Notes: generated from the letters alone by a model not told the origin. Positions 44,106-54,152 are shown, numbered from the stretch's first letter. The stretch is 64,000 nucleotides of DNA from Labilithrix sp. (GCA_019637175.1 JAHBWD010000028.1:38004-102003), one strand, 5' to 3'. Numbers and translations are program-made.

Positions 44106-45099
44106 ATGTCGCGACGGGCCGTGCTCTTCGTTCTCACGGCGTCGCTGCTAGGGGCCTGCGATCGGTGCGCGAGCTCGCGCTCCGTCGAGCCGTCCGACGC
44201 TTCTTCGGAGGCTCCACTCGTCGACGCCGCCCGCAGAGAAGCCCCGCTCGATGATCTCTTGCACACGACGGACGCGCGCATCGGCGTGTCGTCGGCGGTC
44301 GCCAACCCTCACGACCATCCGGAGCACGTCGCCGACGGCCGGCTCGAGACGGCATGGAACGGCAAGACCGGCGATCTGGTCGGCGCGTGGTTCGGCTTCC
44401 GCGTGCCGAAGGCCGCTCGCGTGCGTCTCATCGAGCTCACGGTCGGCTTCGTCGCGAAGTCGAAGAAGGGAGACGATCTGTTCACGGCGAATCACCGCAT
44501 CGCCCGCGTTCGTGTTCGCCGCGGCGACGAGACGCTGCTCGAGAAGGCGCTCGACCCGAACCGCCGCGAGCTCCAGCAGATCCGCGTCGACCCGCGAGGC
44601 CATCGAGAGGGGCGATCACTTCGGCGATCTTCCGCCGCTCGCGTGCTCTGCGAGCGAGGTCGCCGTCGCCTCGGACGCAGGCGGCGGCGTGACGCTCCTC
44701 GTGTTCACGTTCAGCGACGAGCAGAGCCGCTTTCGACGGTTGGGAGCGCGCTACGGCGGCCGCACGCACGTCTTCGGTCCGCGGATCGAAGACGATCCCC
44801 ACTGGAATCCCTGCCCTCACGGCGCCAGCGGGGCACATGTGCAGGATGCATCCATCGAAGACGGCGACCCGTCCGTCGGCGTGTTCGTGATCTACTCCTG
44901 GTCGAGAGACGACCCGGTGATGATCACCGACGAAGACGGTGGCGTCACGGGCTCACCCGGGCGGAGCCTGCGCGCGCTCACCGAGCTGCGATGCGCGCTC
45001 GGTCCGGAGGGGCCGGCCTGTGTCTCGAAGAGCCTCGCCTCGAAGCCCGGCGCCGCGGACGAGCTCGACCTCGAGAGGGTGCCGCCGCTTCCGTGGTGA
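44106..45099 (+). pseudogene. Lipoprotein gene with an apparent frameshift
   Basis: The first reading frame encodes a lipoprotein signal (SLLGAC) and a discoidin-like domain (VADGRLETAWN, FGFRVPKAARV) to about position 44600. After that the coding pattern continues in a different frame (SASTREAIERGDHFGDLPPL, then EVAVASDAGG) to a stop at 45099. One inserted base or two deleted bases near 44580-44620 would explain it. Both halves have strong third-position GC and no stops, so this is either a fresh mutation or a sequence error. The complete product would be a surface glycan- or ligand-binding lipoprotein. Confidence 0.65.
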
Positions 45100-45153
45100 C
45101 TCGCGCGCTCGGGCGTCATGGCGCGCTGCGAGGCTCGCGCGAGGATCCGGCGA

Positions 45154-45603
45154 TCAGCGCTTCTTCCTCGCCGCTTGCTTCTTCTTCGCCTTCGGCGGCG
45201 CGGCTTTCGTTGCGGCACGCTTCTTCTTCACCGGCGCTTTCTTCGTGACGGCGGCCTTCTTCGTGGCGGCGGCCTTCTTCGGCTTGAAGCCGTAGCGGTC
45301 GACTTGCGTGCCGGGACCGCCATCGCCTTCCTGGACGCGGACGTGTCCGGCGACTGCGTTCTGGACGATCTCTCCGACCAACGCGCGCGCGCTGTAGAAC
45401 GGTTCGGCGCCCGCCCAGCCCTTGCTGGCGAAGGTGATCGAGCGGCCCTCCAAGACGAGGTCCTTCGCCTTCTTCTGCGCGCCCTTCGGAAGCCAGAAGA
45501 CGGTGTCCTCGGTTCCGTCGCCGCGAAGCTTCGCGAGCGCTTTCGCGGCGTCTGCCGGCGTGGCGAACGAGAGCGATCCGACGAATTCGTAGTAGGTCGA
45601 CAT
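45154..45603 (-). CDS. Protein with histone-H1-like Lys/Ala-rich tail
   Basis: The first about 105 residues form a small soluble domain (YYEFVGSLSFATPADAAKAL). The last about 45 are a repetitive Lys/Ala/Thr/Pro tail (KKAAATKKAAVTKKAPVKKK and beyond) closely resembling histone H1 and bacterial H1-like (HC1/HctB/Hup-tail) sequences. Such tails bind DNA non-specifically. It may be a nucleoid-associated protein, though the N-domain is unrecognised. The gene stands alone, 95 bp after the DUF4419 gene. Confidence 0.8.
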   Translation of the reverse strand: MSTYYEFVGSLSFATPADAAKALAKLRGDGTEDTVFWLPKGAQKKAKDLVLEGRSITFASKGWAGAEPFYSARALVGEIVQNAVAGHVRVQEGDGGPGTQVDRYGFKPKKAAATKKAAVTKKAPVKKKRAATKAAPPKAKKKQAARKKR

Positions 45604-45698
45604 CGCGTGAGGTTACTTCGAGTCGCGGCGCCGGTCGATTGAGGCGGCCATCTCCCCCGCGTCACCCGAAGGAGACTCCTCTGATCGAGAATCGCTCA

Positions 45699-47342
45699 TC
45701 AGACGGGGCGGCGGTTTGGCGGGTCGCGCTGTGGGAGAATCGGGAGCACCGCATGGTCGTCCAGCGTCGATGCCTCGCGGGGCGGAAGCTCGCCGTCGTG
45801 CTCGAGCGCGTGATGAAGGATGGCGGCGAGCGACGAGCCGAGGACCGGAACGTCCCTCCCGCGTTGGGTCGTCTCGAGTGTCTCGGGCAGGACCATCATC
45901 GGCAGATCCGGATACGGAAGCCCCGTCACCGGGTCAGTGCCGTCCAGAGGCTTCGATGGAGGTGGCCGCACGAGATACTGCTCGTCGCCGAGCACGTAGA
46001 CGTGGCCCCGCCTGGTCGATGCGTGCGCGATGAAGAGGCCGTTCGGCAAGTCCCACCAGCGCTCGATGTACTCCGTCATGCCATCGGACAGCTTCACGAC
46101 GACGTGCTCGCGATCACGCCGCCCTCGGAGCCGCCACACGCGCTCAGCCGAAAAAATGAGCGTCGCGGTTCCGATCCGTTCCGCCAACGCAATCTGCTCG
46201 GCTGTCCCGCAGACCAAGCGATCCTGCGAATCACGCTCCTCGGGCGCATGCCGATGCTCGCGAACGATCCGCTCGATGACATCCAACATACCGATGCCTC
46301 GACGGCGAATCACGTAGGCCGACACCGGCCGGAGCGCCCCGTGGGCATCCTGTTCGATGCCCATCAAGCCTCCACTCGCTTCGATCTCCTCCTTGCTCCC
46401 ACGGATCGCGTCATCCACCCGAACGAGCACCGAGGAAGAGCCGCACGGCGCATCTTCGAGCGCGATGCCGGGACCGTCGTACCACTCGTTCGGCGAGCCG
46501 TTGTCGTCCGGTTGCGAGAAGTGGAGCGCCAGCAACGGATTGGGCGCCGACGCGGTGCCGGCGGATTTCACGTACGGGAAGAGTCGCGCGGCCCATCCGG
46601 TCACGCGCTCCCATCCGTAAGCCCGCCGCGGCTTGTAGATCCGCTGCCAGACTGCGATGTCGGGTCGGCCCTCCGATGCGCGAACGAGCTCGTCTGCGAT
46701 CGGCTTCAACGACTCCGCCCATTGGCCGAGATCGAGCTCTTCGATGACATCGACTCGCTCGCGTATCCTTCGCCAATCCTCGGGAGTTCCCGTGAGCGTC
46801 ACCTTCGGAATGCCGCACACGCACGCAACGAAGAAGTCGAAGTAGGGAGAGACGGCGTCCATGAGAGCGATCTCGCTGGCGACGCGATCGACATAGGTGC
46901 TCGTCGAGAAATCGCAGACGAGGAGGCGCGCCAATCCCGGGCCCGTGTGCTCGGCCACCTTCATGCGAAACGCGTCGACGAGGTCTCGCCACCCGGTGCT
47001 CGTAGACGGCAGCTCGCCCAGCCATTTCACCTCGACCGCCTCGCGACCGCTGTGGCGAACCAGGCGCGAACGCAACGCCTCCGCGTGGAGCCGAACGTGC
47101 TGCGTCACGCCTTGGACGATCGTCATCCAGATCGCATCCGGTGAGAGGACGAGAGGTCGATGCTCGGCGAAGGCGAGGTGCACCGCCCCGAGGAGGGGAT
47201 GCACGCCCGGCATGGCCACCACCCGAGCCTCCTCGTCGGCCCCGACGCAGACGGCAGCGTCGCCCAGAACGTCGCCGAATCGTCGTGTGGGCAGCCGCTC
47301 GGTCGCGACGGGCACCTCATCGACGGCAAACGTGACCGGCAT
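45699..47342 (-). CDS. DUF4419 domain protein
   Basis: This 547-residue soluble protein has an N-terminal third that reads as DUF4419, with the family signature HPLLGAVHLAFAEHRPLVLS and DAIWMTIVQGV. It has no transmembrane segment. DUF4419 proteins are found across bacteria and fungi without known function. Codon use appears slightly less GC-rich than in the flanking genes, which may hint at transfer. Downstream lies the histone-like gene (same strand) and upstream the DUF3857 gene (108 bp). Confidence 0.85.
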   Translation of the reverse strand: MPVTFAVDEVPVATERLPTRRFGDVLGDAAVCVGADEEARVVAMPGVHPLLGAVHLAFAEHRPLVLSPDAIWMTIVQGVTQHVRLHAEALRSRLVRHSGREAVEVKWLGELPSTSTGWRDLVDAFRMKVAEHTGPGLARLLVCDFSTSTYVDRVASEIALMDAVSPYFDFFVACVCGIPKVTLTGTPEDWRRIRERVDVIEELDLGQWAESLKPIADELVRASEGRPDIAVWQRIYKPRRAYGWERVTGWAARLFPYVKSAGTASAPNPLLALHFSQPDDNGSPNEWYDGPGIALEDAPCGSSSVLVRVDDAIRGSKEEIEASGGLMGIEQDAHGALRPVSAYVIRRRGIGMLDVIERIVREHRHAPEERDSQDRLVCGTAEQIALAERIGTATLIFSAERVWRLRGRRDREHVVVKLSDGMTEYIERWWDLPNGLFIAHASTRRGHVYVLGDEQYLVRPPPSKPLDGTDPVTGLPYPDLPMMVLPETLETTQRGRDVPVLGSSLAAILHHALEHDGELPPREASTLDDHAVLPILPQRDPPNRRPV

Positions 47343-47450
47343 GTTCGAAGGATACGTCGGCGCGACCCATTGTCGAGCCGCGGAACTTCGCAGGCGACGC
47401 GCGAACCGAAGCTCGCCACGCCCAGCGATATTCGCCGAAAGGGCCGGCCG

Positions 47451-50072
47451 CTAGAGCGCGCCGGGCCGCCGAGATCGGCGCCGCGGCGGCCGAGTGACGA
47501 AGGTCGCGGCGGCGCGTTGCGACGTTCGGACGTACGTGACCCAGATCGCCGCCCAGATCATCACGCGAAGAGCCGTGAAGCCTGCCTCGCCACCGGTCGT
47601 CGCGACCTTGCTGAGCGCACGCGCCGCGATCGGGTCGATCAAGGCGAAGAACACGATCGCGATCGCGTAAATCGTGAAGTGAAACGGGAACGAGCGGCGC
47701 CTTCGAAAGAAGAGAAAGGCGACCGCACAGCCGTAGGTCACGCATGCGGCGAGCCCGACGGCCTCGACCATCATCACGAGCGCGAGCGCCGGGTTGTAGG
47801 TCGGAAGATCCGGCGAAGTGAGGGCGCGCCACGTCGCGAGAGACAACACGACCCGGCTCGTCCCCACGAGCGTGACGAGGTTCGAGACCGGGTTGAGGAC
47901 GATGCCGAGCGAAAGGAGGATGAGCCATCCGCCGATGCTCGTGAAGCGCGGGTCCGGCGGAGCCCGCGGGTCCACCGGAGCCGCCGGTCGCCTCGACGAC
48001 TTCGGCTCGTAGCGGTATGCGCGATACGAGCCCCAGCAGATCAAGGGAACCGTCGCGAGCAAGACGACGAGCCCCGCCCAATTCAGCCCTTCCGGCGCCG
48101 GCGGTCGATAGCTGAGTGTTCGCGACAAGACCCCATGCGCCTCGTCCACCTTCTCGAGGTGAGCGTCGACCTCGGCCGCGGCGAGCGCCGGCGTTCGGGT
48201 GCTCAGCCCGAACGCATACGAGAGGCGTCGACTCGAAGAGGAGGACTCGAACCGGAGCTCGAACGCACGACTCTCGGTGACCGACTCTTCGGGCGAGAGC
48301 CTGAGATCGAACGGAACGTCGACGTCGATGGTCACCGCCATTCGGAGCGGATGGGCGACGCCGAGCGGAGCCGAGCGCTTCACGGTCGGAGGCCGGTTGA
48401 GCACCGACTCCATGACGCGCGAGCGCAACGGCGCTTCGTAGCGACCTCGACTCGCCTCGAAGGTCCAGAACTTCGGGATCGCGAAGTGAAGATGCACGCG
48501 CAGGAGGTTTCGCTGGCGCTCGTCCTCCTGGTCCGGGGGCTTCACCTCGCGGATGGTGGAGAAGTCCACCTGATAGCTCGCCATGAACAGCTTGGAGACC
48601 TGCTCGCTCGTCTTGCCGCGGAGCTGATTGCGCATCGCGTCGGCGCTCGCGCCCTCGTACACGCGCTCGGACTCGAGCTTCGTCTCTTCGGGCGACGTCG
48701 GCGACGACACCGAATAGCGATCGCGAATCGAGGGCGACGGTCGTTCCTCCGGCTCACGTGTCAACGCGACGAGCCCACCTCGATCACCGACGACGAGCGC
48801 GCGCTCGTAGGTGGAGTACCGGAGGCGATCGAGCCCTCCGCCCTGGAGTGCGCTGGTCGCGTCGACCCAGAGAGCTTCTTGCCCCGGCCGGACGACCCGC
48901 ACGATCACGTGGTCGAACGCGAGGCTCGACGGGAGCATCTCGTCGAGGACGTGCCCCTGGTTCGTGCTCACGAGCGCGGGCTGGGCGTCGATGCCGGCCT
49001 GGCGCAAGAGCGTGATGAGCAGCGTCGCCTTGTCCTTGCAGTCGCCGTAACGCCGATCGAACACCGTCGCGGGGTCGGTCGGACGGCGTCGTCCCACGCC
49101 GGTTTCGATTCCGACGTAGCGGATCTCGTCTTGGACGAAACGAATCGCGCGCAGGAGAAACTCGTCGTCGGACGACAGGCTTCTCCGTGTGGCCTTGACC
49201 CATTCGTTCAGCTTGCCCTGCCCCGCCGATTCGACGCGGAAGAGGCGCGCCGCCCACGCCGCGACGGCGGACCATGACTCGAAGTCCGACGCCTGGATCC
49301 ACGGGAACGCGACGTACCATGCAGGCACGACGGGATCGGTGACGTACGCGCGGATGTCGCGAAGATCCCACTCGTACTCCGTCCCCGCCGGCGTCGCGAC
49401 GGGCGGCGCCCCGAAGGGGCTTCGATCTCCGTCGGGAGCGTGGACGAGGAGCCGCACCGGCCTGCCGCCGGTCATGACGAGGCGCGAATGGAGTCGCGCG
49501 ATGGGCTCGGGAGTCCCCAGGGGGATCGCGTCGGCGAAGTGTCCCAGCGCGGTAGGATCCGCGTCGGTGAGGGTGAAGGCGGCCTCGACGATGTCGCCGA
49601 CGCGCAGATCGTCGACGAAGAGCACCGCCGACTGACGGCCGTCGAAGATCTGCGCTTCGAGGTTGGGCTCCCGCTGGACGATCTTGACGGCATCGGCGAC
49701 GAGACGGCTCCGTGTCTCGGAGCCTCGCCGCACCGACACCGAATGGATCGCGAGCGTCTCGTACGTCGGGTCGAAGTCGATGCGCACCTGCGAGGATCCC
49801 TGGAGGCCGGCCTCGTTGGTGATCTGCCGTGACCAGCGCGTGTACGACTCGACCTGCTGGCCGACCACCGCGCCCACCCGGATCTGTCGATCGAAGAGGA
49901 GATACCGCCCTCCGTTCGGCGCGACGGCGGCCGCGGGCGACGCCGGGTCGGCGGGCTCGACGGCCTTCACCCACGCAGGCGCGGGCTGCACCGACCACGT
50001 CCCGGCCAGGGCCCGCGACGGGAAGGCGATCCACAGAACGCCGGCGAGCAAGGAGAGGACACGCGCGAGCAT
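47451..50072 (-). CDS. DUF3857 - transglutaminase-like - DUF2569 membrane protein
   Basis: This 873-residue protein has a signal peptide (cleaved near ALA, residue 22) and a DUF3857 domain (about 50-230). A transglutaminase-like core follows, with the catalytic Cys in RRYGDCKDKATLL and the His/Asp in DHVIVRV and WVDATS. A long beta-rich domain and five or six C-terminal membrane helices complete it; the first of these (IGGWLILLSLGIVLNP) matches DUF2569. The protease/transglutaminase domain lies outside the membrane. Function in family members is unknown. Start 50072 was chosen for the signal peptide. Confidence 0.88.
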   Translation of the reverse strand: MLARVLSLLAGVLWIAFPSRALAGTWSVQPAPAWVKAVEPADPASPAAAVAPNGGRYLLFDRQIRVGAVVGQQVESYTRWSRQITNEAGLQGSSQVRIDFDPTYETLAIHSVSVRRGSETRSRLVADAVKIVQREPNLEAQIFDGRQSAVLFVDDLRVGDIVEAAFTLTDADPTALGHFADAIPLGTPEPIARLHSRLVMTGGRPVRLLVHAPDGDRSPFGAPPVATPAGTEYEWDLRDIRAYVTDPVVPAWYVAFPWIQASDFESWSAVAAWAARLFRVESAGQGKLNEWVKATRRSLSSDDEFLLRAIRFVQDEIRYVGIETGVGRRRPTDPATVFDRRYGDCKDKATLLITLLRQAGIDAQPALVSTNQGHVLDEMLPSSLAFDHVIVRVVRPGQEALWVDATSALQGGGLDRLRYSTYERALVVGDRGGLVALTREPEERPSPSIRDRYSVSSPTSPEETKLESERVYEGASADAMRNQLRGKTSEQVSKLFMASYQVDFSTIREVKPPDQEDERQRNLLRVHLHFAIPKFWTFEASRGRYEAPLRSRVMESVLNRPPTVKRSAPLGVAHPLRMAVTIDVDVPFDLRLSPEESVTESRAFELRFESSSSSRRLSYAFGLSTRTPALAAAEVDAHLEKVDEAHGVLSRTLSYRPPAPEGLNWAGLVVLLATVPLICWGSYRAYRYEPKSSRRPAAPVDPRAPPDPRFTSIGGWLILLSLGIVLNPVSNLVTLVGTSRVVLSLATWRALTSPDLPTYNPALALVMMVEAVGLAACVTYGCAVAFLFFRRRRSFPFHFTIYAIAIVFFALIDPIAARALSKVATTGGEAGFTALRVMIWAAIWVTYVRTSQRAAATFVTRPPRRRSRRPGAL

Positions 50073-50246
50073 GGTCGATCGCGAGCGTAGCGCTCGCCCG
50101 TGCAGAGCGGAGCCTAGTCCTTCGCGGACGTCATCCCCCCGAAGGCGGACGCCTCGCACGCGTGTGGCGTCGCGGGATCCCGGTCTCTGCGGCGCTGAGG
50201 GCGCGCGCACGTACGCCGCCGTGCAGGACGAGGTCTTGCGCCGCCT

Positions 50247-50783
50247 TCACGGAAGGGTCGACTGCGGGACGGCCGTGTCGTTGTTCGACTGCGGATCCGG
50301 TGTGTCCGACGCGACCTCCACACGGATGCTCCTCGTCGAGCCCCCTCCTCGCCACGTCAGCACGATGCGGGTGGTGACGGAGGCTCCTCTCGCCAACGAC
50401 GGCGTTCGACAGACGACCTCGCCCGTCGTCCCCGATGGGGGCGCGTCGCACGTCCAGCCTTGCGGCGGCTCGATGGGAACCCGCACCTCCGCGGGAGCGA
50501 CGGGGACCTTCACCACCAGATTCGCCGCCGGGCCGGGCCCCTTGTTTCGCACGCGAACGCGGAGCGTCACCTCGTCGTCTGCAAGCGGCGACAGGGGGCT
50601 CGCGGCGGCGTCGATGGCGAGATCCGCGAGATCCGCAGGCGCGGCGTCCGAAGACGTCTCGTCGTCTTCGACCGTGAGGGGCCTGCCGCACGCCGGCGTG
50701 GCCAAGGCGGGCGCCGCGACGATCAGCGCGAGCGCGCACGCTCGCTTCGTGCGGCTCCCGCTTCCGCTCGCGATCGTCGACAC
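50247..50783 (-). CDS. Lipoprotein with DUF11/CARDB-like repeat
   Basis: This 178-residue protein has a lipoprotein signal ending ATPAC. An Asp/Ala-rich linker and one Ig-like domain of the conserved DUF11/CARDB kind (VTLRVRVRNKGPGPAANLVV, then SVTTRIVLTWRG) follow. Such domains are structural or adhesive. I used the GTG at 50783; an ATG at 50819 would add twelve residues, and neither has a strong ribosome site. It diverges from the LuxR gene. Confidence 0.72.
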   Translation of the reverse strand: MSTIASGSGSRTKRACALALIVAAPALATPACGRPLTVEDDETSSDAAPADLADLAIDAAASPLSPLADDEVTLRVRVRNKGPGPAANLVVKVPVAPAEVRVPIEPPQGWTCDAPPSGTTGEVVCRTPSLARGASVTTRIVLTWRGGGSTRSIRVEVASDTPDPQSNNDTAVPQSTLP

Positions 50784-50909
50784 CGCTCGATGGTAGCGGA
50801 CATCGCGCGTCAGTGACATCCGGCGCGTAGCCCGAACCGACGAGCCTCAATGTCGTTGCAGGCGTCCGGGCGCTCCCTCATGCTTCGTCGTGGAGACCCA
50901 TCGAGCGGT

Positions 50910-51935
50910 ATGAGCGACACGGCGTGCCTTCTCGACTGCCTCGCGGCCGCCTATCGGCTCGACCTCGACGGCGCGGAGTACGTGACCCAGATCGCCGAGG
51001 CGACCGCGCCGCTGCTCGATCGCGGGCTCGGCGTCATCGCTTACACGTACGATGCGCGCGATCGCGCGCGCCCCACGATCGACCACTTCGCGGTCTCGAA
51101 GCGCTTCGATCCGAGCTGGCTCCCGGCGTTCGACGCCGCCGTCGAGGCCGCCGCGCTCGACATCGGGAGCCCATCGCACCCGGCGGGCTTCCACGTGTGG
51201 GAGCACATGTTGTGCGGGCAGGCGAGCGCGGTCCCGAAGATGCGCCCCTTCCTCCCGCTCTTCGCTCACCTCGGTGGCGCGCGCGACGCCTTCGCGATCA
51301 ACGCGCTCGACGCGAGCGGGCAAGGGCTCTGGCTCGCGGCCCCCTTGCCGTCCACGGTGACGGAGCCGCCCGAGCAATTCACCCTCTTCACCCGATTCGC
51401 GGCGCACCTCACCTCCGCCGTGCGCCTCCGCAGGAGCGCCGCGAAGCCGAAGCCAGCGGCCGTCCTCGCGCCGAGCGGTGCGCTGCTCCACGCCGAGGAA
51501 GGCGATGACGGTGTGGTCGACGCGCGCGAGGAGCTGAGGCGCGCGACCCTCGCGTTCGACGAGGCGCGCACGAAGAGGATGCGCGACGACGTCGATCTCG
51601 CGACGCGTCGTTGGCGTCCGCTCGTCGTCTCGCGCTGGTCGCTCTTGGACGACTTCGACTCGGACGGACGGCGCTTCGTCGTGGCCGTCGCCAACCCGCC
51701 GCCGACGCGACCGCCGCGCAACGATCTCAGCGAGCGTGAGCACCAGGTGTTGACCCAAGCGCACATGGGTCGATCGACGAAGGTCATCGCGTACGAGCTC
51801 GGGCTCTCGGACTCCACGGTTCGCGTCCTCCTTCATCGAGCCGCGCAGAAGCTCGGTGCGTCGACGCGTGAGGAGGCGCTCGCGCGTTTCGACGCGCTCA
51901 CGACCGATCGCAAGCGCGACGAGCCGGAGAGCTGA
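50910..51935 (+). CDS. LuxR-family transcriptional regulator
   Basis: This 341-residue protein has a C-terminal LuxR/NarL helix-turn-helix (LSEREHQVLTQAHMGRSTKV, YELGLSDSTVRVLLHRAAQK). The large N-terminal part is unrecognised; it lacks a receiver domain and may bind a ligand. An ATG at 50850 would extend it by twenty residues. The neighbouring genes are unrelated, so targets cannot be inferred. A remnant of a similar DNA-binding domain occurs at 32012-32176. Confidence 0.87.
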   Translation: MSDTACLLDCLAAAYRLDLDGAEYVTQIAEATAPLLDRGLGVIAYTYDARDRARPTIDHFAVSKRFDPSWLPAFDAAVEAAALDIGSPSHPAGFHVWEHMLCGQASAVPKMRPFLPLFAHLGGARDAFAINALDASGQGLWLAAPLPSTVTEPPEQFTLFTRFAAHLTSAVRLRRSAAKPKPAAVLAPSGALLHAEEGDDGVVDAREELRRATLAFDEARTKRMRDDVDLATRRWRPLVVSRWSLLDDFDSDGRRFVVAVANPPPTRPPRNDLSEREHQVLTQAHMGRSTKVIAYELGLSDSTVRVLLHRAAQKLGASTREEALARFDALTTDRKRDEPES

Positions 51936-52196
51936 TCGCGCGGAGAGAGGCCTCTTCACAGGCCGTTACCGAACGCGAGCTCGTCTCGTGGGCGGCGGCT
52001 TCGCCAGCACCACGCAGCCCGACCGGACCGCGACGCTGCCGCCGGCACGTACACGGGCAGTTCGTCGGCGTCGCGAGCTGCTGGCAACCCCATCCGCGCA
52101 GCGTCGACATCAACGGGAGCCCCTGCCCGCAGTGAGCCGCGCCCCGGCGCAAGCCGCCTGCGATGCTCGTGGAGCGCGCCGTGGTAGCCTTCCGAC

Positions 52197-52781
52197 GTGA
52201 GCGTCTCCGCACCGGTCCCCGCGAGGATGAGCCCGACGGAGTATCTCGCGTGGGAGCGCGAGCAGCCGGGAAAACACCAGCTCCTGGACGGCGCTGTCTT
52301 CGCGATAGCCGGAGGGAGCCCACTTCACAACCGTCTCTCGGCGCGCGTGCTCGCGCTGCTCGATGTCGCACTCCGGGGCGGCCCGTGCGGTCCGTTCTCA
52401 TCCGACCAGAAGGTCTTCATTCCCGTTACAGGGAACTTCGTCTATCCGGACGGGAGCGTCGTCTGCGGCGAAGTCGCGCTCCACGAGGGCACGGCGGACG
52501 TCATCGACAACCCCAGGGTGGTATTCGAAGTCCTCTCGAAGAGCACGGAGCAGCACGACCGTGGCGACAAGTGGAGCGACTACCGGAGCGTCGCATCGCT
52601 GACGGACTACGTCCTCGTCTCGCAGCGCCTGGCGCGCATCGAGCACTTCGCGCGCGAGGCGGACGGCTCGTGGCGGTACCGCGTCGCGGGCGCCGGCGGC
52701 GAAGTTCGTCTCACGACGGGGACGGTCCTCCGCGTCGACGACGTCTTCGCCGGCGCCCTCGATCTACCAGGCGACGTGTGA
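52197..52781 (+). CDS. Uma2-family (DUF820) putative nuclease
   Basis: This 194-residue protein has the Uma2 pattern: an N-terminal MSPTEYLAWERE, VVFEVLSKSTEQHDRGDKWS, and the PD-(D/E)xK-like core VYPDGSVVCGE then VFEVLS. This family is restriction-endonuclease-like and is amplified in many bacterial genomes; biological roles are unproven. The GTG at 52197 is used; an ATG at 52227 (MSPTEY) is an alternative. It stands alone after a 261-bp gap in which I see no gene. Confidence 0.88.
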   Translation: MSVSAPVPARMSPTEYLAWEREQPGKHQLLDGAVFAIAGGSPLHNRLSARVLALLDVALRGGPCGPFSSDQKVFIPVTGNFVYPDGSVVCGEVALHEGTADVIDNPRVVFEVLSKSTEQHDRGDKWSDYRSVASLTDYVLVSQRLARIEHFAREADGSWRYRVAGAGGEVRLTTGTVLRVDDVFAGALDLPGDV

Positions 52782-52855
52782 CGTGCAGCGAGCGTCCTCG
52801 AGACCGATGGCGTCGTGAGCCGGCTGGAGCTCGGCTCCGGGGCGGTGGCGATGCG

Positions 52856-53491
52856 CTACGAGCGCGTGGCGGAGTCGGCGTTCTTGAGCTTCTTGATCGC
52901 CGGGATGCCCCGGATCATTGGAAGGATGAAGAACACGCGCGCGACGAGACCGCCCACGGGTGGGGATGCTCCCGCACCGATGCTCGCCGTGACCGAGAAG
53001 ATGCCGTCGATGGCGAACAGCGCCACGGCGACGACGAGCGCCCACGTGTGTCGACGCGAGGCGAACCACCCAAGCACGGCGTAGAGCGCGCCTTCGACGG
53101 CGCTTCCCCAACCGACGCCAATCCGCGCCAAGAGCTCGGATTCGACGACCACGGCGATCAAGCCCAGAACGACGTTCAGGCCCGCTACGAAGTAGACCAT
53201 CCCCACGGCCGTCTTCAGCCGCGTTGCTGGATCGTCAGCGGAGCCGGAGAGTGGCTTGCCGTTGCGTGACACGTTCAGTCCCTGAGAGCCGAATGTGCTG
53301 TCGTAGGCCACCCTGAGCTCGTCGCCTTCGCCGAGGTCGAAGGTCTGCCCTCGCTCGAGCGCCGCCTTGTTCGGGAACGAGCCCAACTCCTTCCCGTCGA
53401 CGACGACGCGCACGTCCTTGAAGATTCCTCGCCAGGTCAGCTCCACGCGGGGCGGCCCACCAGGATCGAGAGGGAACCGCTGTGTCGGCAT
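52856..53491 (-). CDS. Hypothetical membrane protein
   Basis: This 211-residue protein has an N-terminal soluble beta-rich domain of about 85 residues (DPGGPPRVELTWRGIFKDVR). About four membrane helices (100-190) and a basic tail follow. I recognise no family. I chose the ATG at 53491; a start at 53527 adds twelve residues. It is a single gene, converging with the Uma2 gene and diverging from the small membrane protein. Confidence 0.72.
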   Translation of the reverse strand: MPTQRFPLDPGGPPRVELTWRGIFKDVRVVVDGKELGSFPNKAALERGQTFDLGEGDELRVAYDSTFGSQGLNVSRNGKPLSGSADDPATRLKTAVGMVYFVAGLNVVLGLIAVVVESELLARIGVGWGSAVEGALYAVLGWFASRRHTWALVVAVALFAIDGIFSVTASIGAGASPPVGGLVARVFFILPMIRGIPAIKKLKNADSATRS

Positions 53492-53606
53492 GACGAGACG
53501 TGTAGCCCAAGCGTTCGCCCCGAACAACGCCTCCGGGGCTCACGCGCGCGAAGCAACGATGGTTCCGAGCTTGTGCAGCGCGCCGCTGTCTGCGCAGACT
53601 CGGGGC

Positions 53607-53954
53607 ATGGCCCAAGGCTCACTCGTCAAGGTCTACGCCGCCGTGTCGTTCTGCTCGGCCGTCCTCATCTTTCGAGAGAATGCCCACTACATGAGCGGGA
53701 ACATCGTCGTCTTCGTGACCGACTTCGTGAAGGACGCTTCCAGCAATCATGCCGCGCGGTCGATGTCTCTCGACCTGCTTCTCCTCAGTGTCAGCGCTTG
53801 CATTTGGATGCTGCGCGAGGCCAAGCGATTGAGAATCAGGCATGCTTGGCTCTACATCGTCGGCGGAATCGTGACGGCCATCGCCATCACCTTTCCGCTC
53901 TTCATGATTCATCGCGAATATCGCCTCCGACAGAGCGATGGCCCGTCGTCGTAG
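53607..53954 (+). CDS. DUF2834-like small membrane protein
   Basis: This 115-residue protein has three hydrophobic helices (about 8-25, 50-68, 80-100). Its length and segment spacing suggest the DUF2834 family, whose function is unknown. Start ATG 53607. It is a lone gene between a divergent hypothetical protein and a short reading frame. Confidence 0.6.
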   Translation: MAQGSLVKVYAAVSFCSAVLIFRENAHYMSGNIVVFVTDFVKDASSNHAARSMSLDLLLLSVSACIWMLREAKRLRIRHAWLYIVGGIVTAIAITFPLFMIHREYRLRQSDGPSS

Positions 53955-54026
53955 ACCCGCGCGTCGCGGCGGCTAGGACGAAAGCGCTCGCCGCGGCGAG
54001 GGCGCTAGGAAAGGAGGCAGGCGCGC

Positions 54027-54152
54027 ATGCAGGTCGTCTTCATCGATCGGGCTCCTTCGCTCGGGCGGATATACGCCGTCGGACGAGCTCGAGCTGCGCG
54101 CGATGCGTGGTTCTTTCTCACGCGGAGCGCGTCGGTGATCTCCGCTGCGTGA
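54027..54152 (+). CDS. Possible small protein (41 aa)
   Basis: This short frame is preceded by a near-perfect AAGGAGG ribosome site nine bases before its ATG. It reads MQVVFIDRAPSLGRIYAVGR and continues with an Ala/Arg-rich helix. Size and lack of homology make it uncertain; the ribosome site is the main support. Confidence 0.3.
   Translation: MQVVFIDRAPSLGRIYAVGRARAARDAWFFLTRSASVISAA

Noticed and set aside
51936..52196. Possible Cys-rich short frames before the Uma2 gene
   Set aside because: Several frames look equally coding because of GC; no start or ribosome site favours one.
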